From Eubacterium barkeri (GTDB taxonomy: Bacteria; Bacillota; Clostridia; Eubacteriales; Eubacteriaceae), in NCBI RefSeq assembly GCF_900107125.1, contig NZ_FNOU01000005.1:1-64000 (forward strand): a DNA stretch of 64,000 nucleotides, given 5' to 3'. This document shows positions 19,300 through 27,458 of this stretch, one piece after another. Within the stretch, counting starts at the first letter, position 1. Every line of letters begins with the position of its first letter. Below the pieces are notes generated by a model, which saw nothing but the letters and a program-made list of their open reading frames with translations, did not search any database and was not told where the DNA came from. The translations under genes and the position numbers were made by a program.

Positions 19300-21002
19300 C
19301 AGTCCTCACCTGCCTCTGTGGTTACAATTTTTTGAAGCTTCGTCAGCGTCACCTTAGTTTCCGCTGTTGTTTCCCCCAAAAGGCCGGCAATTTCGTGAGC
19401 TACCCGCATCTGCTTATCAATGACCTTCTGGGCCATTTCCAGGGTTTCCACCTGCATCTGTCTAAAGGTATTTTCCTTCTTGATTTCCTGGGAAATATCC
19501 ACAAAAATACCCATATACATATCTTGCTCAGGGATGTAGGTTAAAATCTCCATGAAATGGATTCCCCCCTGGAAATAATATCCCCGTCCACTGTAGGTGT
19601 TCCCTTCCACATTTTTAAGCTTGGTAAAGGGATTATAATCAAAAATCTGGGTAAAATCCTGACCCATAACATCGTTTTTAGAGACAGCAAAAATTTGCTC
19701 AGCCGCCGAGTTGAATTCCAGGATCCGATAATCCCGATCCAGTACGGCAATGGCATTGGGCGTAGTGGCAATAATCAGATTGGACACCGCCTCGTTCCGG
19801 TTCCGCATGTAGGGCAGGCACATATCGATTTCCGCCATTCCCCGATAGACCGCCGCCGCCTTTTCCCGGCAGCTGTCGTAACCACAGGTACCACAGTTCA
19901 GCTCATCACTGGACTGATATTTCCCAGTTTTATGAAGAATTTCCACAATAGCTTCCTCTGGGATACCGGAGAAAATATCCATGGGTTGGGGTGTGTACTC
20001 CCTTTGGGGTGCCTGAGCCACAGCATCGGCATCAAAGGCATCGCGATCCACATTCTCCACATAGCGACGGACCCGCTCCATCCGTTCGTACTGCACCAGG
20101 GGGCTGTGGGTGTTTCCTGGTCCATTGACGCACCCCTCCAGACAGGCATTCATTTCAATCCAATAGGATTCCTCCAATTGATCGATATTATCAAGGAAAT
20201 CCCGGCAATTTTTCAGGCCATCAATTTTGATCACCCGTCTTGGACCTGCCACATCGGACACGCTACTTTTTGCCACGCCGCCAGCCAGGGGGTAAAAACG
20301 CGCCACATTGCAGGCCTGGGAGTCCAAGGGCACCTCGGGCATTTGGCGGATATCGTAACCTGCCTCTGTCAGCCAAAGATCCAACTCGTCAAAGGTCATC
20401 ACCCCATCGATACAAGTGTTCTGTGACTGTTCCTGAACCTCCAGTTTTTTTGAGATGCAAGGTCCTACAAAAACCACCCGGGCATCGGGATATTTTTCCT
20501 TAAGCAGGGCGCCATGGGCCATCATCGGTGAAACCACCCCGCTGAGATAGGGGACCAGCTGAGGATAGTATTTTTCTACCATAATATCCACCGTCGGGCA
20601 GGAAGTGGTAATGACGTGGCGCTTGGAGCCGTCGTAATCCACCCGATAATTCTTAGAAACTGCCTCCGCACCAATGGCTGTTTCCTCCACTGCGGTAAAG
20701 CCCAGTGCCTTCAAGGCACCCACCACCCGCAGGGGTTCTGCCACGTTAAAGCTCCCGGGAAAGCTTGGCGCCAGGCTGACCACCACCGGTCCGCCGGTAA
20801 GCCACTCCTTAATTTGGTCCACATCACTGGCCACCTGCTTGGCATTCTGGGGACAGACCTTAAAGCAATTACCGCACCCAATGCACAAATCCTCTACGAT
20901 TTGGGCCTGATGCTCTACAATCCGAATGGACTTTACCGGGCAGGATCGGATGCATTTGTAGCAGTTTTTACAATTCGCCTTATTAAAATTAATAACACCC
21001 AT
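19299..21002 (-). CDS. Sensory [FeFe]-hydrogenase-like protein with PAS domain
   Basis: A 567-residue protein. Residues 1-60 hold two [4Fe-4S] ferredoxin motifs (CKNCYKCIRSC, CIGCGNCFKVC). About 70-330 is an H-cluster domain with TSCP, GPC and ACLEGC ligands. About 345-400 is a further Cys-rich cluster domain (CGTCGYDSC). About 410-520 is a PAS domain. Catalytic enzymes have TSCCP and a second region with more cysteines. Here the first loop reads TSCPTVD, so the proton-relay cysteine is missing. That fits H2 or redox sensing rather than turnover. It is probably cytoplasmic and signals to the adjacent SpoIIE-type phosphatase. Confidence 0.85.
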   Translation of the reverse strand: MGVINFNKANCKNCYKCIRSCPVKSIRIVEHQAQIVEDLCIGCGNCFKVCPQNAKQVASDVDQIKEWLTGGPVVVSLAPSFPGSFNVAEPLRVVGALKALGFTAVEETAIGAEAVSKNYRVDYDGSKRHVITTSCPTVDIMVEKYYPQLVPYLSGVVSPMMAHGALLKEKYPDARVVFVGPCISKKLEVQEQSQNTCIDGVMTFDELDLWLTEAGYDIRQMPEVPLDSQACNVARFYPLAGGVAKSSVSDVAGPRRVIKIDGLKNCRDFLDNIDQLEESYWIEMNACLEGCVNGPGNTHSPLVQYERMERVRRYVENVDRDAFDADAVAQAPQREYTPQPMDIFSGIPEEAIVEILHKTGKYQSSDELNCGTCGYDSCREKAAAVYRGMAEIDMCLPYMRNRNEAVSNLIIATTPNAIAVLDRDYRILEFNSAAEQIFAVSKNDVMGQDFTQIFDYNPFTKLKNVEGNTYSGRGYYFQGGIHFMEILTYIPEQDMYMGIFVDISQEIKKENTFRQMQVETLEMAQKVIDKQMRVAHEIAGLLGETTAETKVTLTKLQKIVTTEAGED

Positions 21003-21241
21003 CAGTCCGTCCCCATGATTTCGTCCAAAACGGCTTCAACCTCATCGATCTTGACATTATAAATGGTATCCCCATACTTGACGGCAACGCCATCACTACA
21101 GGTGTCCATGCAAAAGGACCCCACTAACTCGATTTCATCCTCCAGGCCCCGGACCGCCACAATTTCCTTGAATTTCTCCACAACGTCGTAAGAACCACGA
21201 ACATGGCAGGCCGATCCAATGCAAATTTTAATTTCTTTCAT
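21002..21241 (-). CDS. Thioredoxin-like [2Fe-2S] ferredoxin (NuoE/HydA-associated type)
   Basis: A 79-residue protein with the thioredoxin-fold ferredoxin cysteine pattern: CIGSACH near residue 7 and CMDTC near 44. Relatives pass electrons to or from hydrogenases and NADH-linked complexes. AAGGAG precedes the ATG. Its stop overlaps the start of the hydrogenase-like sensor, so it is the first gene of a three-gene unit. It may feed electrons to the sensor. Confidence 0.88.
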   Translation of the reverse strand: MKEIKICIGSACHVRGSYDVVEKFKEIVAVRGLEDEIELVGSFCMDTCSDGVAVKYGDTIYNVKIDEVEAVLDEIMGTD

Positions 21242-21316
21242 ATCTTATCTCCTTCAAAATCAAGACAAAGCAAGTAGGCTGGGCGGTAGCGTCAGCGTTT
21301 AGTCAGTGCGGCGTGC

Positions 21317-21437
21317 TGGACATATCTTTCACTCCGTCTGCCTGCAGATTCGGACAGGGTGTGTTACCGAAACCGCTGCGCGCTTTCGAACACATGCCTG
21401 TCCGCCCTGATACAGACTTGAGTGAAAGATATGTCCA
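21317..21437. repeat. Long imperfect hairpin element (first of two)
   Basis: A perfect 18-bp inverted repeat (21317-21334 with 21420-21437; arm TGGACATATCTTTCACTC) encloses a second nested pair, CGGACAGG with CCTGTCCG. The whole would fold into one ~120-nt hairpin. No gene is supported in the 21242-21668 gap. Confidence 0.7.
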
Positions 21438-21505
21438 TCCCCCCTTCGTTTTGCTATTACCGCCGCTACAAATAACGGTTTCCCGTTTGTCCCACAAAAC
21501 CCAGG

Positions 21506-21603
21506 CTGTCCGTAGATTGTATACCAGGCACTGCGACCTTGAGGCGAACAGGCGCAGCCTGTACGACGAGCGGGAGCATGACTGTTATACAATCTGCGAA
21601 CAG
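21506..21603. repeat. Long imperfect hairpin element (second of two)
   Basis: Arms CTGTCCGTAGATTGTATA (21506-21523) and its near complement (21586-21603) differ at two positions. The centre has ACAGGC-GCA-GCCTGT and a CGACGAGCGGGAG stretch. It is built like the preceding element but with unrelated arm sequence, suggesting a family defined by structure and core. Confidence 0.65.
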
Positions 21604-21668
21604 CCGTCCCATTTCTACAAACCAAATGGACAAACCACCCATATTTTAAGTTTCCCTACTATCAGACT

Positions 21669-22919
21669 TCAACCATTAGTCCCAGCAGGTTCACCAGCCA
21701 CGAGCACCTTGGGCACGGGGATTGCTCCGGCAATAAAGGCCCCGACGCACATGGGAACGATGGCTGCCACCGGGAAGCAGATCATTAACAGCATCACCAC
21801 CGCAAAGGGCTTACGCATCACCGCCCCGCACAGTCCCGCGGTGACCACTGCGACACAGAATACTGCATCCAATCCCGGGAACAGGGCCGCTACCCCATAT
21901 CCCACACAGACCCCGGAAAAGATGACCGGGAAGATATTTCCGCCCCGCCATCCCGAGCTGATGCAGAAATGGATCATAAACAGCTTGGCCAGCCCCGTGG
22001 CAAAGAGCATCCACACCGGAAAGGCCGTCCACTGTGACATCAACACCGTCATTTGGGATTCCCCAGCCCACATGGTATAGGGTAAAACCATCCCCACACC
22101 ACCAAGAACCAGTCCACCGACGGTGCCCAGAATAATTTTTCGACTTTTTAAGGGACCTGTCAGCCACTCCGTCACCCGTCCAAAACCATAGTACAGCATG
22201 CCGCACAGGGTCCCCAAAAGCCCCAGGGGAATCATGGCAATCCACTCCCTTTCGGTGATGGTAATGGACTCAAAATGTCCCAGGCCCATACCGCCCCCCA
22301 GCACATGGGACAGGATGGAATAAACCCCAAATCCCGACAAAATCGCCACAAAGTATAACAGGATTTTTGAACGCTTGGGAATGGTCCGTTCCCCGGCACC
22401 ATCCTCCATTTCGTTGGCAAATCCAAAGAGAGGGGCCCTGAAAATTACCCCAAGGGTGGCGGCGATCCCCATTTGGGTGAGCTCTTCCACCTCAGAATAG
22501 GTGGATCTGAATTTATCGGAAAGCCAATAGCACAGCCCGGCAATCACTCCGGTCAAGCCCGCTTCAGGCCCCAGGCTCCCACCAAAAATCAGAGGAACCA
22601 AGGCACAAAGAGCAATAATGGGCAAACGATTATAGGGAATGCGATGGCCCTTCTTAATCTCCCCCATGACCTGGGAAAGCTCCTCAGGGCATGGTCCCCA
22701 TTTCCACTGGAGGATTCCCACCAAAATCCCTCCAATACCGCAAATAACCAGGGAATACCATGCCGGTAGTGCCATCGTCCCGGGAATCCATTCCCACAAT
22801 AGCGTAATCCCCAAATCCATGACCCAGAGTAAAAACCAGACCACCCCACCAATAATGGCCCCCAGCACCGCAATGAACAGTCCAAGTACAATATTCTTTT
22901 TGATTTCCTGATGCATCAT
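21669..22919 (-). CDS. ClC-family chloride channel/transporter
   Basis: A 416-residue membrane protein with the ClC selectivity motif GGSLGPEAGLTG near residue 110 (GxxGPE type, carrying the gating glutamate) and a second glycine-rich GWRGGNIFPVIFSG near 330. ClC proteins move Cl- or F- across the membrane, as channels or in exchange for protons. It is somewhat shorter than E. coli ClcA and lacks CBS domains. Start ATG 22919 follows AGAGG. The in-frame extension to 23012 overlaps the terminator of the next gene and is unlikely. Fluoride versus chloride cannot be settled here. Confidence 0.85.
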   Translation of the reverse strand: MMHQEIKKNIVLGLFIAVLGAIIGGVVWFLLWVMDLGITLLWEWIPGTMALPAWYSLVICGIGGILVGILQWKWGPCPEELSQVMGEIKKGHRIPYNRLPIIALCALVPLIFGGSLGPEAGLTGVIAGLCYWLSDKFRSTYSEVEELTQMGIAATLGVIFRAPLFGFANEMEDGAGERTIPKRSKILLYFVAILSGFGVYSILSHVLGGGMGLGHFESITITEREWIAMIPLGLLGTLCGMLYYGFGRVTEWLTGPLKSRKIILGTVGGLVLGGVGMVLPYTMWAGESQMTVLMSQWTAFPVWMLFATGLAKLFMIHFCISSGWRGGNIFPVIFSGVCVGYGVAALFPGLDAVFCVAVVTAGLCGAVMRKPFAVVMLLMICFPVAAIVPMCVGAFIAGAIPVPKVLVAGEPAGTNG

Positions 22920-22990
22920 CTTTCCTCTTCTTTTTCTTTTAGATACAGTACGATTATACCCCACTATACCTATTTCTAAAAGAGGCATCA

Positions 22991-23043
22991 AAAAAAACGA
23001 GGGGATTTTCATCGTTATTTCTACGAAACTCCCTTCGTTTTTT
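22991..23043 (-). terminator. Terminator after the leucine-rich-repeat gene
   Basis: On the minus strand AAAACGAAGGGAG and its complement near 22993-23005 form a stem with T8 following. It lies directly after the stop codon at 23047 and before the ClC gene. Confidence 0.7.
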
Positions 23044-23046
23044 TAA

Positions 23047-23904
23047 TTACACACAGTTCCACAGGGTTTCATTCGGCCCGTCCATCTCGGTCTCTAAAAA
23101 ATGGCAGGAATACCCAAAATCCTGGCAATAAGCCGCAATGGAGGATTCTCTGGGGCAATACCAGATGGTCGAACGATTGGTCAACCATTCCCCCATTTCC
23201 GGGACATGGCTGAATCGGATCTCCTTAAGTCGGTTACAGCCGTGAAAGGCCCATTCATCAATGGTCTGAATATTTTCAGGAATGGATAGTGTCTCTAAAT
23301 AACGACAGCGAAAGAAAGCCTTAAACCCCACAACCTTCAAACAATCGTTCCACCGGATACGCGTAATGGAAATCCCCAGGAAAGATTCCTCCTCAATGGT
23401 TTTAAGGCTCCTGGGCAATTTCAGCTCTCCCGTTAATCCCTTACACCGATAAAAGGCCCGGGTTCCAATGGTCTCAATGCTATCGGGTAGATTAATCTCC
23501 TGGAGTCCCTCACAATTAAAGAACACATCCTTCCCAATACGACAGACGGGACCCGCCATGACGACCCTTCTCAGGCGCTTGCAATTTCGAAATAATCGGT
23601 CCGAAAGGTCGATAATCCCAGGTGGCAGGGTGATTTCCTCCAGAGAGGTACACCCATCAAAGGCCCCCACGCCTATAGACACCAGGGTATCCGGCAAGAC
23701 AATCCGCCGCAGTGCCGTACAATTTTTAAAAGCACCATCCCCAATAACCCTTACTCCCTCACAAATTTTAATCTCCCGCAAATTCGTGAAATTTTTAAAA
23801 CACTCGCTATCAATTATGGTGATTTCAGTGCTTTTAAGAATTGTCAGGCGCTGATGCCGTTTAAATCGCTTGGCCCGCGTCTGACCTAACCTTTTTCCTT
23901 CCAT
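23047..23904 (-). CDS. BspA-type leucine-rich-repeat (LRR_5) protein
   Basis: A 285-residue protein made of about eight 23-residue LRR_5 units (pattern IGxxAFxxCxxLxxIxLPxxxxx), from residue 20 to about 250, with a short C-terminal tail. Such repeats mediate protein binding. Most BspA proteins are surface-exposed, but with the chosen start (ATG 23904, after GGAAGGAAAG) there is no signal peptide, so this one appears cytoplasmic. The upstream extension to 24075 has no ribosome site and would overlap its leader RNA. A strong promoter and a cobalamin-riboswitch-like leader lie upstream (23998-24245). Confidence 0.78.
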   Translation of the reverse strand: MEGKRLGQTRAKRFKRHQRLTILKSTEITIIDSECFKNFTNLREIKICEGVRVIGDGAFKNCTALRRIVLPDTLVSIGVGAFDGCTSLEEITLPPGIIDLSDRLFRNCKRLRRVVMAGPVCRIGKDVFFNCEGLQEINLPDSIETIGTRAFYRCKGLTGELKLPRSLKTIEEESFLGISITRIRWNDCLKVVGFKAFFRCRYLETLSIPENIQTIDEWAFHGCNRLKEIRFSHVPEMGEWLTNRSTIWYCPRESSIAAYCQDFGYSCHFLETEMDGPNETLWNCV

Positions 23905-23997
23905 ACTCTTTCCTTCCTTGATTTGTAGCAGAAGAGCAAGCCCTCTGCCAGAATTTTGCCAATTTACAGAAGTGGTCACTTCTGTTAGCTTACGCAC

Positions 23998-24211
23998 AAA
24001 AAAACAGCCCTCCACCAATGGCAAAGAACCGTTATTGCATAAAGCAAAAAAAGCAAACCAATCCCGTTTCCACATGACACAGGTGAAAGATTCTACGAGA
24101 TTTCAAATTTTCTGACTTATTACGCCCCTCGTCAATTCGGGACTTACAGTTGCAGTGGAGCAGTTGAGTTTTTCACTCATTCCTCTACATCTCGCAATCA
24201 CTATTTTATTA
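23998..24211 (-). promoter_or_regulatory. Compact cobalamin-riboswitch-like leader of the LRR gene
   Basis: Minus strand. The P1 helix pairs 24189-24195 with 24095-24101. Inside are GGAATGAGTGAAAAACTC (P3/P4-like hairpin) and GCTCCACTGCAACTGTAA, which matches the conserved cobalamin core. An AAGTCAG segment follows. A CATGTGGAAACGG stretch (24064-24076) can pair through GUGG with CCAC of the core, as L13 pairs with L5 in cobalamin riboswitches. Two U runs (24045-24051, 23998-24004) follow, with weak stems. This is the most divergent of the three compact copies. Confidence 0.5.
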
Positions 24212-24216
24212 TCTTC

Positions 24217-24245
24217 ATTCTACTCATTCCGGGGGCTTCTGTCAA
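24217..24245 (-). promoter_or_regulatory. Promoter of the LRR gene leader
   Basis: TTGACA (24240-24245) and TAGAAT (24217-24222) are 17 bp apart on the minus strand. The predicted start lies at the 5' edge of the aptamer-like RNA. Confidence 0.8.
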
Positions 24246-24390
24246 GGGCGAACCCCGGCAATACAAAAGAAATCACCACAGCGGACAAGGTCCTCCGTCA
24301 CACACATTGACAAGCCCAATGAACAGCTCGATTTTCAGCGTCACTCAGCCTTTTACATTGTTTTCATTTTTTTCAATTTTTAAAAAAACC

Positions 24391-24419
24391 TTGCACAATC
24401 CCCTGATATTGCCTATACT
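24391..24419 (+). promoter_or_regulatory. bza operon promoter
   Basis: TTGCAC (24391-24396) and TATACT (24414-24419) are 17 bp apart. Transcription would begin about 10 bases before the cobalamin riboswitch. It is divergent from the LRR gene promoter. Confidence 0.82.
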
Positions 24420-24436
24420 TAAAACAAATGAATAGT

Positions 24437-24620
24437 CAACGTGTTTCAGGTGCCCGAAAGGGAGAATAGGGAACCGGGTTAAAATCCCGGGCGAACCCAT
24501 CACTGTAAGCGGTATTGCCAGAGAAGATGTCACTGTCATCAACAAATCGATGATGGGAAGGCCTCTGGCGAGTTATTCCGTAAGCCAGGAGACCTGCCTG
24601 ATGAACCACGATGCATGGGC
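24437..24620 (+). promoter_or_regulatory. Cobalamin riboswitch (canonical) controlling the bza operon
   Basis: The stretch contains the ordered consensus segments: AGGTGCCCGAAAGGGAGAA, AATAGGGAACCGGG, TTAAAATCCCGGG, CCCATCACTGTAAGCGG, a GTCACTGTCATC...GATGATGGGAAGG peripheral helix, and the closing AAGCCAGGAGACCTGCC. ATGCATGGGCG downstream can pair with CCCAT of L5 to form the L5-L13 kissing contact. Cobalamin binding is expected to favour the following terminator and shut down lower-ligand synthesis. This is direct feedback. Confidence 0.95.
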
Positions 24621-24621
24621 G

Positions 24622-24678
24622 ACGGTAAAGTCCATAGCAGATTCAACAGGATCTGTTATGGACTTTACCGTTTTTTTG
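24622..24678 (+). terminator. Riboswitch expression-platform terminator
   Basis: A near-perfect 19-bp stem (GGTAAAGTCCATAGCAGAT with ATCTGTTATGGACTTTACC) is followed by T7 at 24671-24677. It lies between the aptamer and bzaA. Confidence 0.93.
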
Positions 24679-24713
24679 TTCAGACAGACCACTACGCTAA
24701 AGGAGATTTGATT

Positions 24714-26000
24714 ATGACATTACTGGAACAAGCAAGAGCCGGTATCATCACCGACGAAATGAAAGCCGTTGCCGATAAGGAAGGGATTTCCCCGGAATTT
24801 GTTCGCCAAGGCGTTGCGGATGGCACCATTGTCATCCTCCACAGCTCCCGGCCCAACATCACCCCCGTGGGGGTTGGCCGTGGCATGACCACCAAGGTAT
24901 CTGCCAGTGTGGGGATGTACGAAGACACCGACACCATCGAGGGTGAAATGGCCAAGATTGAGGCCGCCATTGCCGCCAAGGCAGATACCATCATGGACCT
25001 TTCCGTCCGGGGGCCCATTGAAGAAATGCGGGAGAAGGTTCTCTCCACCGTGGATCGTCCGGTGGGGACGCTGCCCATGTACGAAACCCTGGCCGAAACC
25101 GCAAAAAAATACGGCACAGCCCTGGATATGACCCCCGAGGATATGTTTGAAATGATTGAACGCCAAGCCGCCCAGGGTGTCAGTTTCCTGGCCATGCACC
25201 CGGCCACCACCCTTCAAATCATTCACCGGGCCAAGGAAGAAGGACGGATCGATCCCCTGGTGAGCTATGGCGGCAGCCACTTAATCGGCTGGATGATTCA
25301 TAATAACACCGAAAACCCCATGTACACCGATTTCGACCGTATTGTGGAAATCTGCCACAAATACGATGTGGTGCTCTCCTTTGCCGATGGCATGCGTCCC
25401 GGTGCCGTGGCGGACTCCTTAGATGCAGCCCAGGTGGAAGAGTTGGTCTTGATCGGTACCCTGGTGCGCCGGGCCCGGGAAGCTGGGGTCCAGGTCATGG
25501 TCAAAGGACCCGGCCACGTCGCCCTGGATGAAATTGCCTGTACGGTTCAGCTTGAAAAGAAGCTTTGCCACGGTGCTCCTTACTTCGTCTTTGGCTGCCT
25601 GCCCACGGATGCCGCCGCGGGCTTCGACCACATCACCTCTGCCATCGGTGGTGCTGCCGCGGCTTACGCCGGTGCCGATTTCCTCTGTTACGTCACCCCC
25701 GCAGAACACATTGGTATGCCCAGTGTGGATGATGTCTACCAGGGTGTCATGGCTTCCCGCATCGCCGCCCATGCAGGGGATGTGGCCAAGCGCCTGCCCT
25801 CGGCACTGGCATGGGATAAAGAAATGTCCGTGGCCCGCCGGGAAATGAACTTCCCCCGCCAGTTTGAGCTGTCCATCGATCCTGAAACTGCCGAGCGGAT
25901 GTGGCGGGAACGCAGTACCTCCTTCACCTCAGAATGTACCATGTGTGGGAAATACTGCGCCATGCGGATTGTTGAAAAGTATTTAAGAGCAGAAGCATAG
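24714..26000 (+). CDS. bzaA: BzaA, 5-hydroxybenzimidazole synthase subunit (ThiC paralog)
   Basis: A 428-residue non-canonical radical SAM protein of the ThiC family. With BzaB it turns aminoimidazole ribotide into 5-hydroxybenzimidazole, the first step of anaerobic dimethylbenzimidazole synthesis. It shows MKGPGHVALDEI near residue 265, DHITSAIGGAAAAYAGADFLCYVTPAEH near 305 and a C-terminal cluster motif CTMCGKYC (CX2CX3C, one residue shorter than the usual CX2CX4C). Start ATG 24714 follows AAAGGAGA. ThiC itself is excluded by the partner gene, cobT next door and the cobalamin rather than TPP riboswitch. Confidence 0.93.
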   Translation: MTLLEQARAGIITDEMKAVADKEGISPEFVRQGVADGTIVILHSSRPNITPVGVGRGMTTKVSASVGMYEDTDTIEGEMAKIEAAIAAKADTIMDLSVRGPIEEMREKVLSTVDRPVGTLPMYETLAETAKKYGTALDMTPEDMFEMIERQAAQGVSFLAMHPATTLQIIHRAKEEGRIDPLVSYGGSHLIGWMIHNNTENPMYTDFDRIVEICHKYDVVLSFADGMRPGAVADSLDAAQVEELVLIGTLVRRAREAGVQVMVKGPGHVALDEIACTVQLEKKLCHGAPYFVFGCLPTDAAAGFDHITSAIGGAAAAYAGADFLCYVTPAEHIGMPSVDDVYQGVMASRIAAHAGDVAKRLPSALAWDKEMSVARREMNFPRQFELSIDPETAERMWRERSTSFTSECTMCGKYCAMRIVEKYLRAEA

Positions 26001-26013
26001 AGGAGAAACCACA

Positions 26014-27300
26014 ATGACAACACAATTATTACAAGCCCGTGCTGGTAAAATTACGGAAGAAATGGAAAAGGTTGCTTTAATGGAAGGGGTCACTCCGGAA
26101 TTTGTCCGGGAGGGTGTGTCCAAGGGACACATCGTCATCCCTAAAAACCGTTATCGGGATCGGGAAAAAATCTGTGGCATCGGTCACGGTATGGATGTCA
26201 AGGTTAATGGCCTCATGGGAACCTCCTCGGACCGTAATGATATGGAAATGGAAGCCCGAAAGCTCAGAATGTTAGAAGAATGCGGCGCCCATGCCTTCAT
26301 GGATCTGTCCACTGGCGACGATATCGACGCCATGCGTAAGCAGTCCCTGGCGGTTTCCAACATCGCCGCTGGCTGTGTGCCCATTTACCAGGCCAGCGTT
26401 GAAGCCATCGAACGCAATGGTGCTATGGTGGATATGACCGCCGATGATCTCTTTGCCGTGGTGGAAAAGCAATGTCAGGAAGGGATGGACTTTATGGCCG
26501 TCCACTCTGCCCTGAATTGGCAGGTGTTAAATGCACTGAAGAAAACGGGCCGGGTCACGGATGTGGTCAGCCGTGGGGGCTCCTTCCTCACCGCCTGGAT
26601 GTTCCACAATGAAAAGGAAAATCCCCTTTATGAACAATTCGATCGGCTCCTTGAAATCCTTAAGGCCACTGACACCGTGCTCTCCATTGGGGATGCCATC
26701 CGCCCTGGCTGTAATGCCGACTCCCTGGATGCTGCCCAGATGACAGGTCTCATGGTCCAGGGCGAGCTGACCAAACGGGCATTAGAAGCAGGGGTTCAGG
26801 TCATGATTGAAGGTCCAGGCCATGTGCCGCTGAACCAGATCCGCACCACCATGCAAATGCAGAAACGCCTGTGCTACGGTGTTCCCTTCTACATCCTGGG
26901 CTTCCTGGCTACCGATATCGCCCCAGGTTATGACAACATCACCGGTGCCATCGGCGGCGCCTTTGCCGGTATGTACGGTGCCGACTTCCTGTGTTACCTC
27001 ACCCCAGCCGAACATCTGGGCCTGCCCAACGAAGAGGATGTCAAAATGGGGGTTCGCTCTACCAAAATCGCCGCCGACTGCGCCAATATGCTCCGTCGGG
27101 GCGGCAAAAGCTGGGAACGCTCTCTGGCCATGTCCAAGGCCCGGGTAGCCCGGGACACCGAAGCCCAGATTGCCAACAGCCTGGAACCGGAAATCGTCCG
27201 TGCTAAAATGGCCGCCGAACCCCACAGCGACCACTGTGCCGCCTGCCAGGGTGCCAAGTGCCCGGCAGATGTCGCCGCAGAATTTTTCGGCATAAACTAA
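26014..27300 (+). CDS. bzaB: BzaB, 5-hydroxybenzimidazole synthase subunit (ThiC paralog)
   Basis: A 428-residue ThiC-family protein, clearly related to BzaA but distinct. It carries IEGPGHVPLNQI near 265, DNITGAIGGAFAGMYGADFLCYLTPAEH near 305 and a C-terminal CAACQGAKC cluster motif (CX2CX4C, the family standard) that binds the [4Fe-4S] cluster cleaving SAM. It acts with BzaA. It begins 13 bp after bzaA with GAGGAG upstream. The 158-bp gap that follows holds a palindromic element, so expression of cobT and beyond may be modulated there. Confidence 0.93.
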   Translation: MTTQLLQARAGKITEEMEKVALMEGVTPEFVREGVSKGHIVIPKNRYRDREKICGIGHGMDVKVNGLMGTSSDRNDMEMEARKLRMLEECGAHAFMDLSTGDDIDAMRKQSLAVSNIAAGCVPIYQASVEAIERNGAMVDMTADDLFAVVEKQCQEGMDFMAVHSALNWQVLNALKKTGRVTDVVSRGGSFLTAWMFHNEKENPLYEQFDRLLEILKATDTVLSIGDAIRPGCNADSLDAAQMTGLMVQGELTKRALEAGVQVMIEGPGHVPLNQIRTTMQMQKRLCYGVPFYILGFLATDIAPGYDNITGAIGGAFAGMYGADFLCYLTPAEHLGLPNEEDVKMGVRSTKIAADCANMLRRGGKSWERSLAMSKARVARDTEAQIANSLEPEIVRAKMAAEPHSDHCAACQGAKCPADVAAEFFGIN

Positions 27301-27440
27301 GCCATGGGGGAAATCCATGGGTAATGCTTGTTGAAAGCTTGCTTTCATAAAAGCATTGCACATGGATTTACCATACGGCGCAGCCGCGAACGAGCGCAGG
27401 GCGAAAGCCCGGAGCGAGTGAGGCATGGCGCACTGAATTC
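27301..27440. repeat. Palindromic element inside the bza operon
   Basis: AAATCCATG (27311-27319) pairs with CATGGATTT (27361-27369), and AATGCTT (27323-27329) with AAGCATT (27351-27357), making one hairpin. A second part reads CGGCGCAGCCG...GGGCGAAAGCCC...GGAGCGAGTGAGG, with its own GGGC-GAAA-GCCC tetraloop hairpin. It separates bzaB and cobT without T runs, so it may stabilise mRNA ends rather than terminate. Confidence 0.6.
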
Positions 27441-27458
27441 AAAATCGGAGAAACCACT

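Noticed and set aside
18340-19335. A 331-codon open frame on the plus strand
   Set aside because: It runs antisense through the SpoIIE-type phosphatase gene; composition is His/Gly-rich as expected for a shadow, and no ribosome site is seen.
19557-20426. A 289-codon open frame on the plus strand
   Set aside because: Antisense to the hydrogenase-like sensor gene; no domain or start signal.
19299-21002. Catalytic [FeFe]-hydrogenase
   Set aside because: First H-cluster loop is TSCP not TSCCP, and PAS plus phosphatase context favours sensing.
21313-22080. A 255-codon open frame on the plus strand
   Set aside because: Its first part spans the hairpin elements and the rest is antisense to the ClC gene; no ribosome site.
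24714-27300. Two genes that a quick search would call thiC
   Set aside because: No thiamine genes or TPP riboswitch nearby; paired paralogs, cobT, bzaC-E and a cobalamin riboswitch point to bzaA/bzaB.
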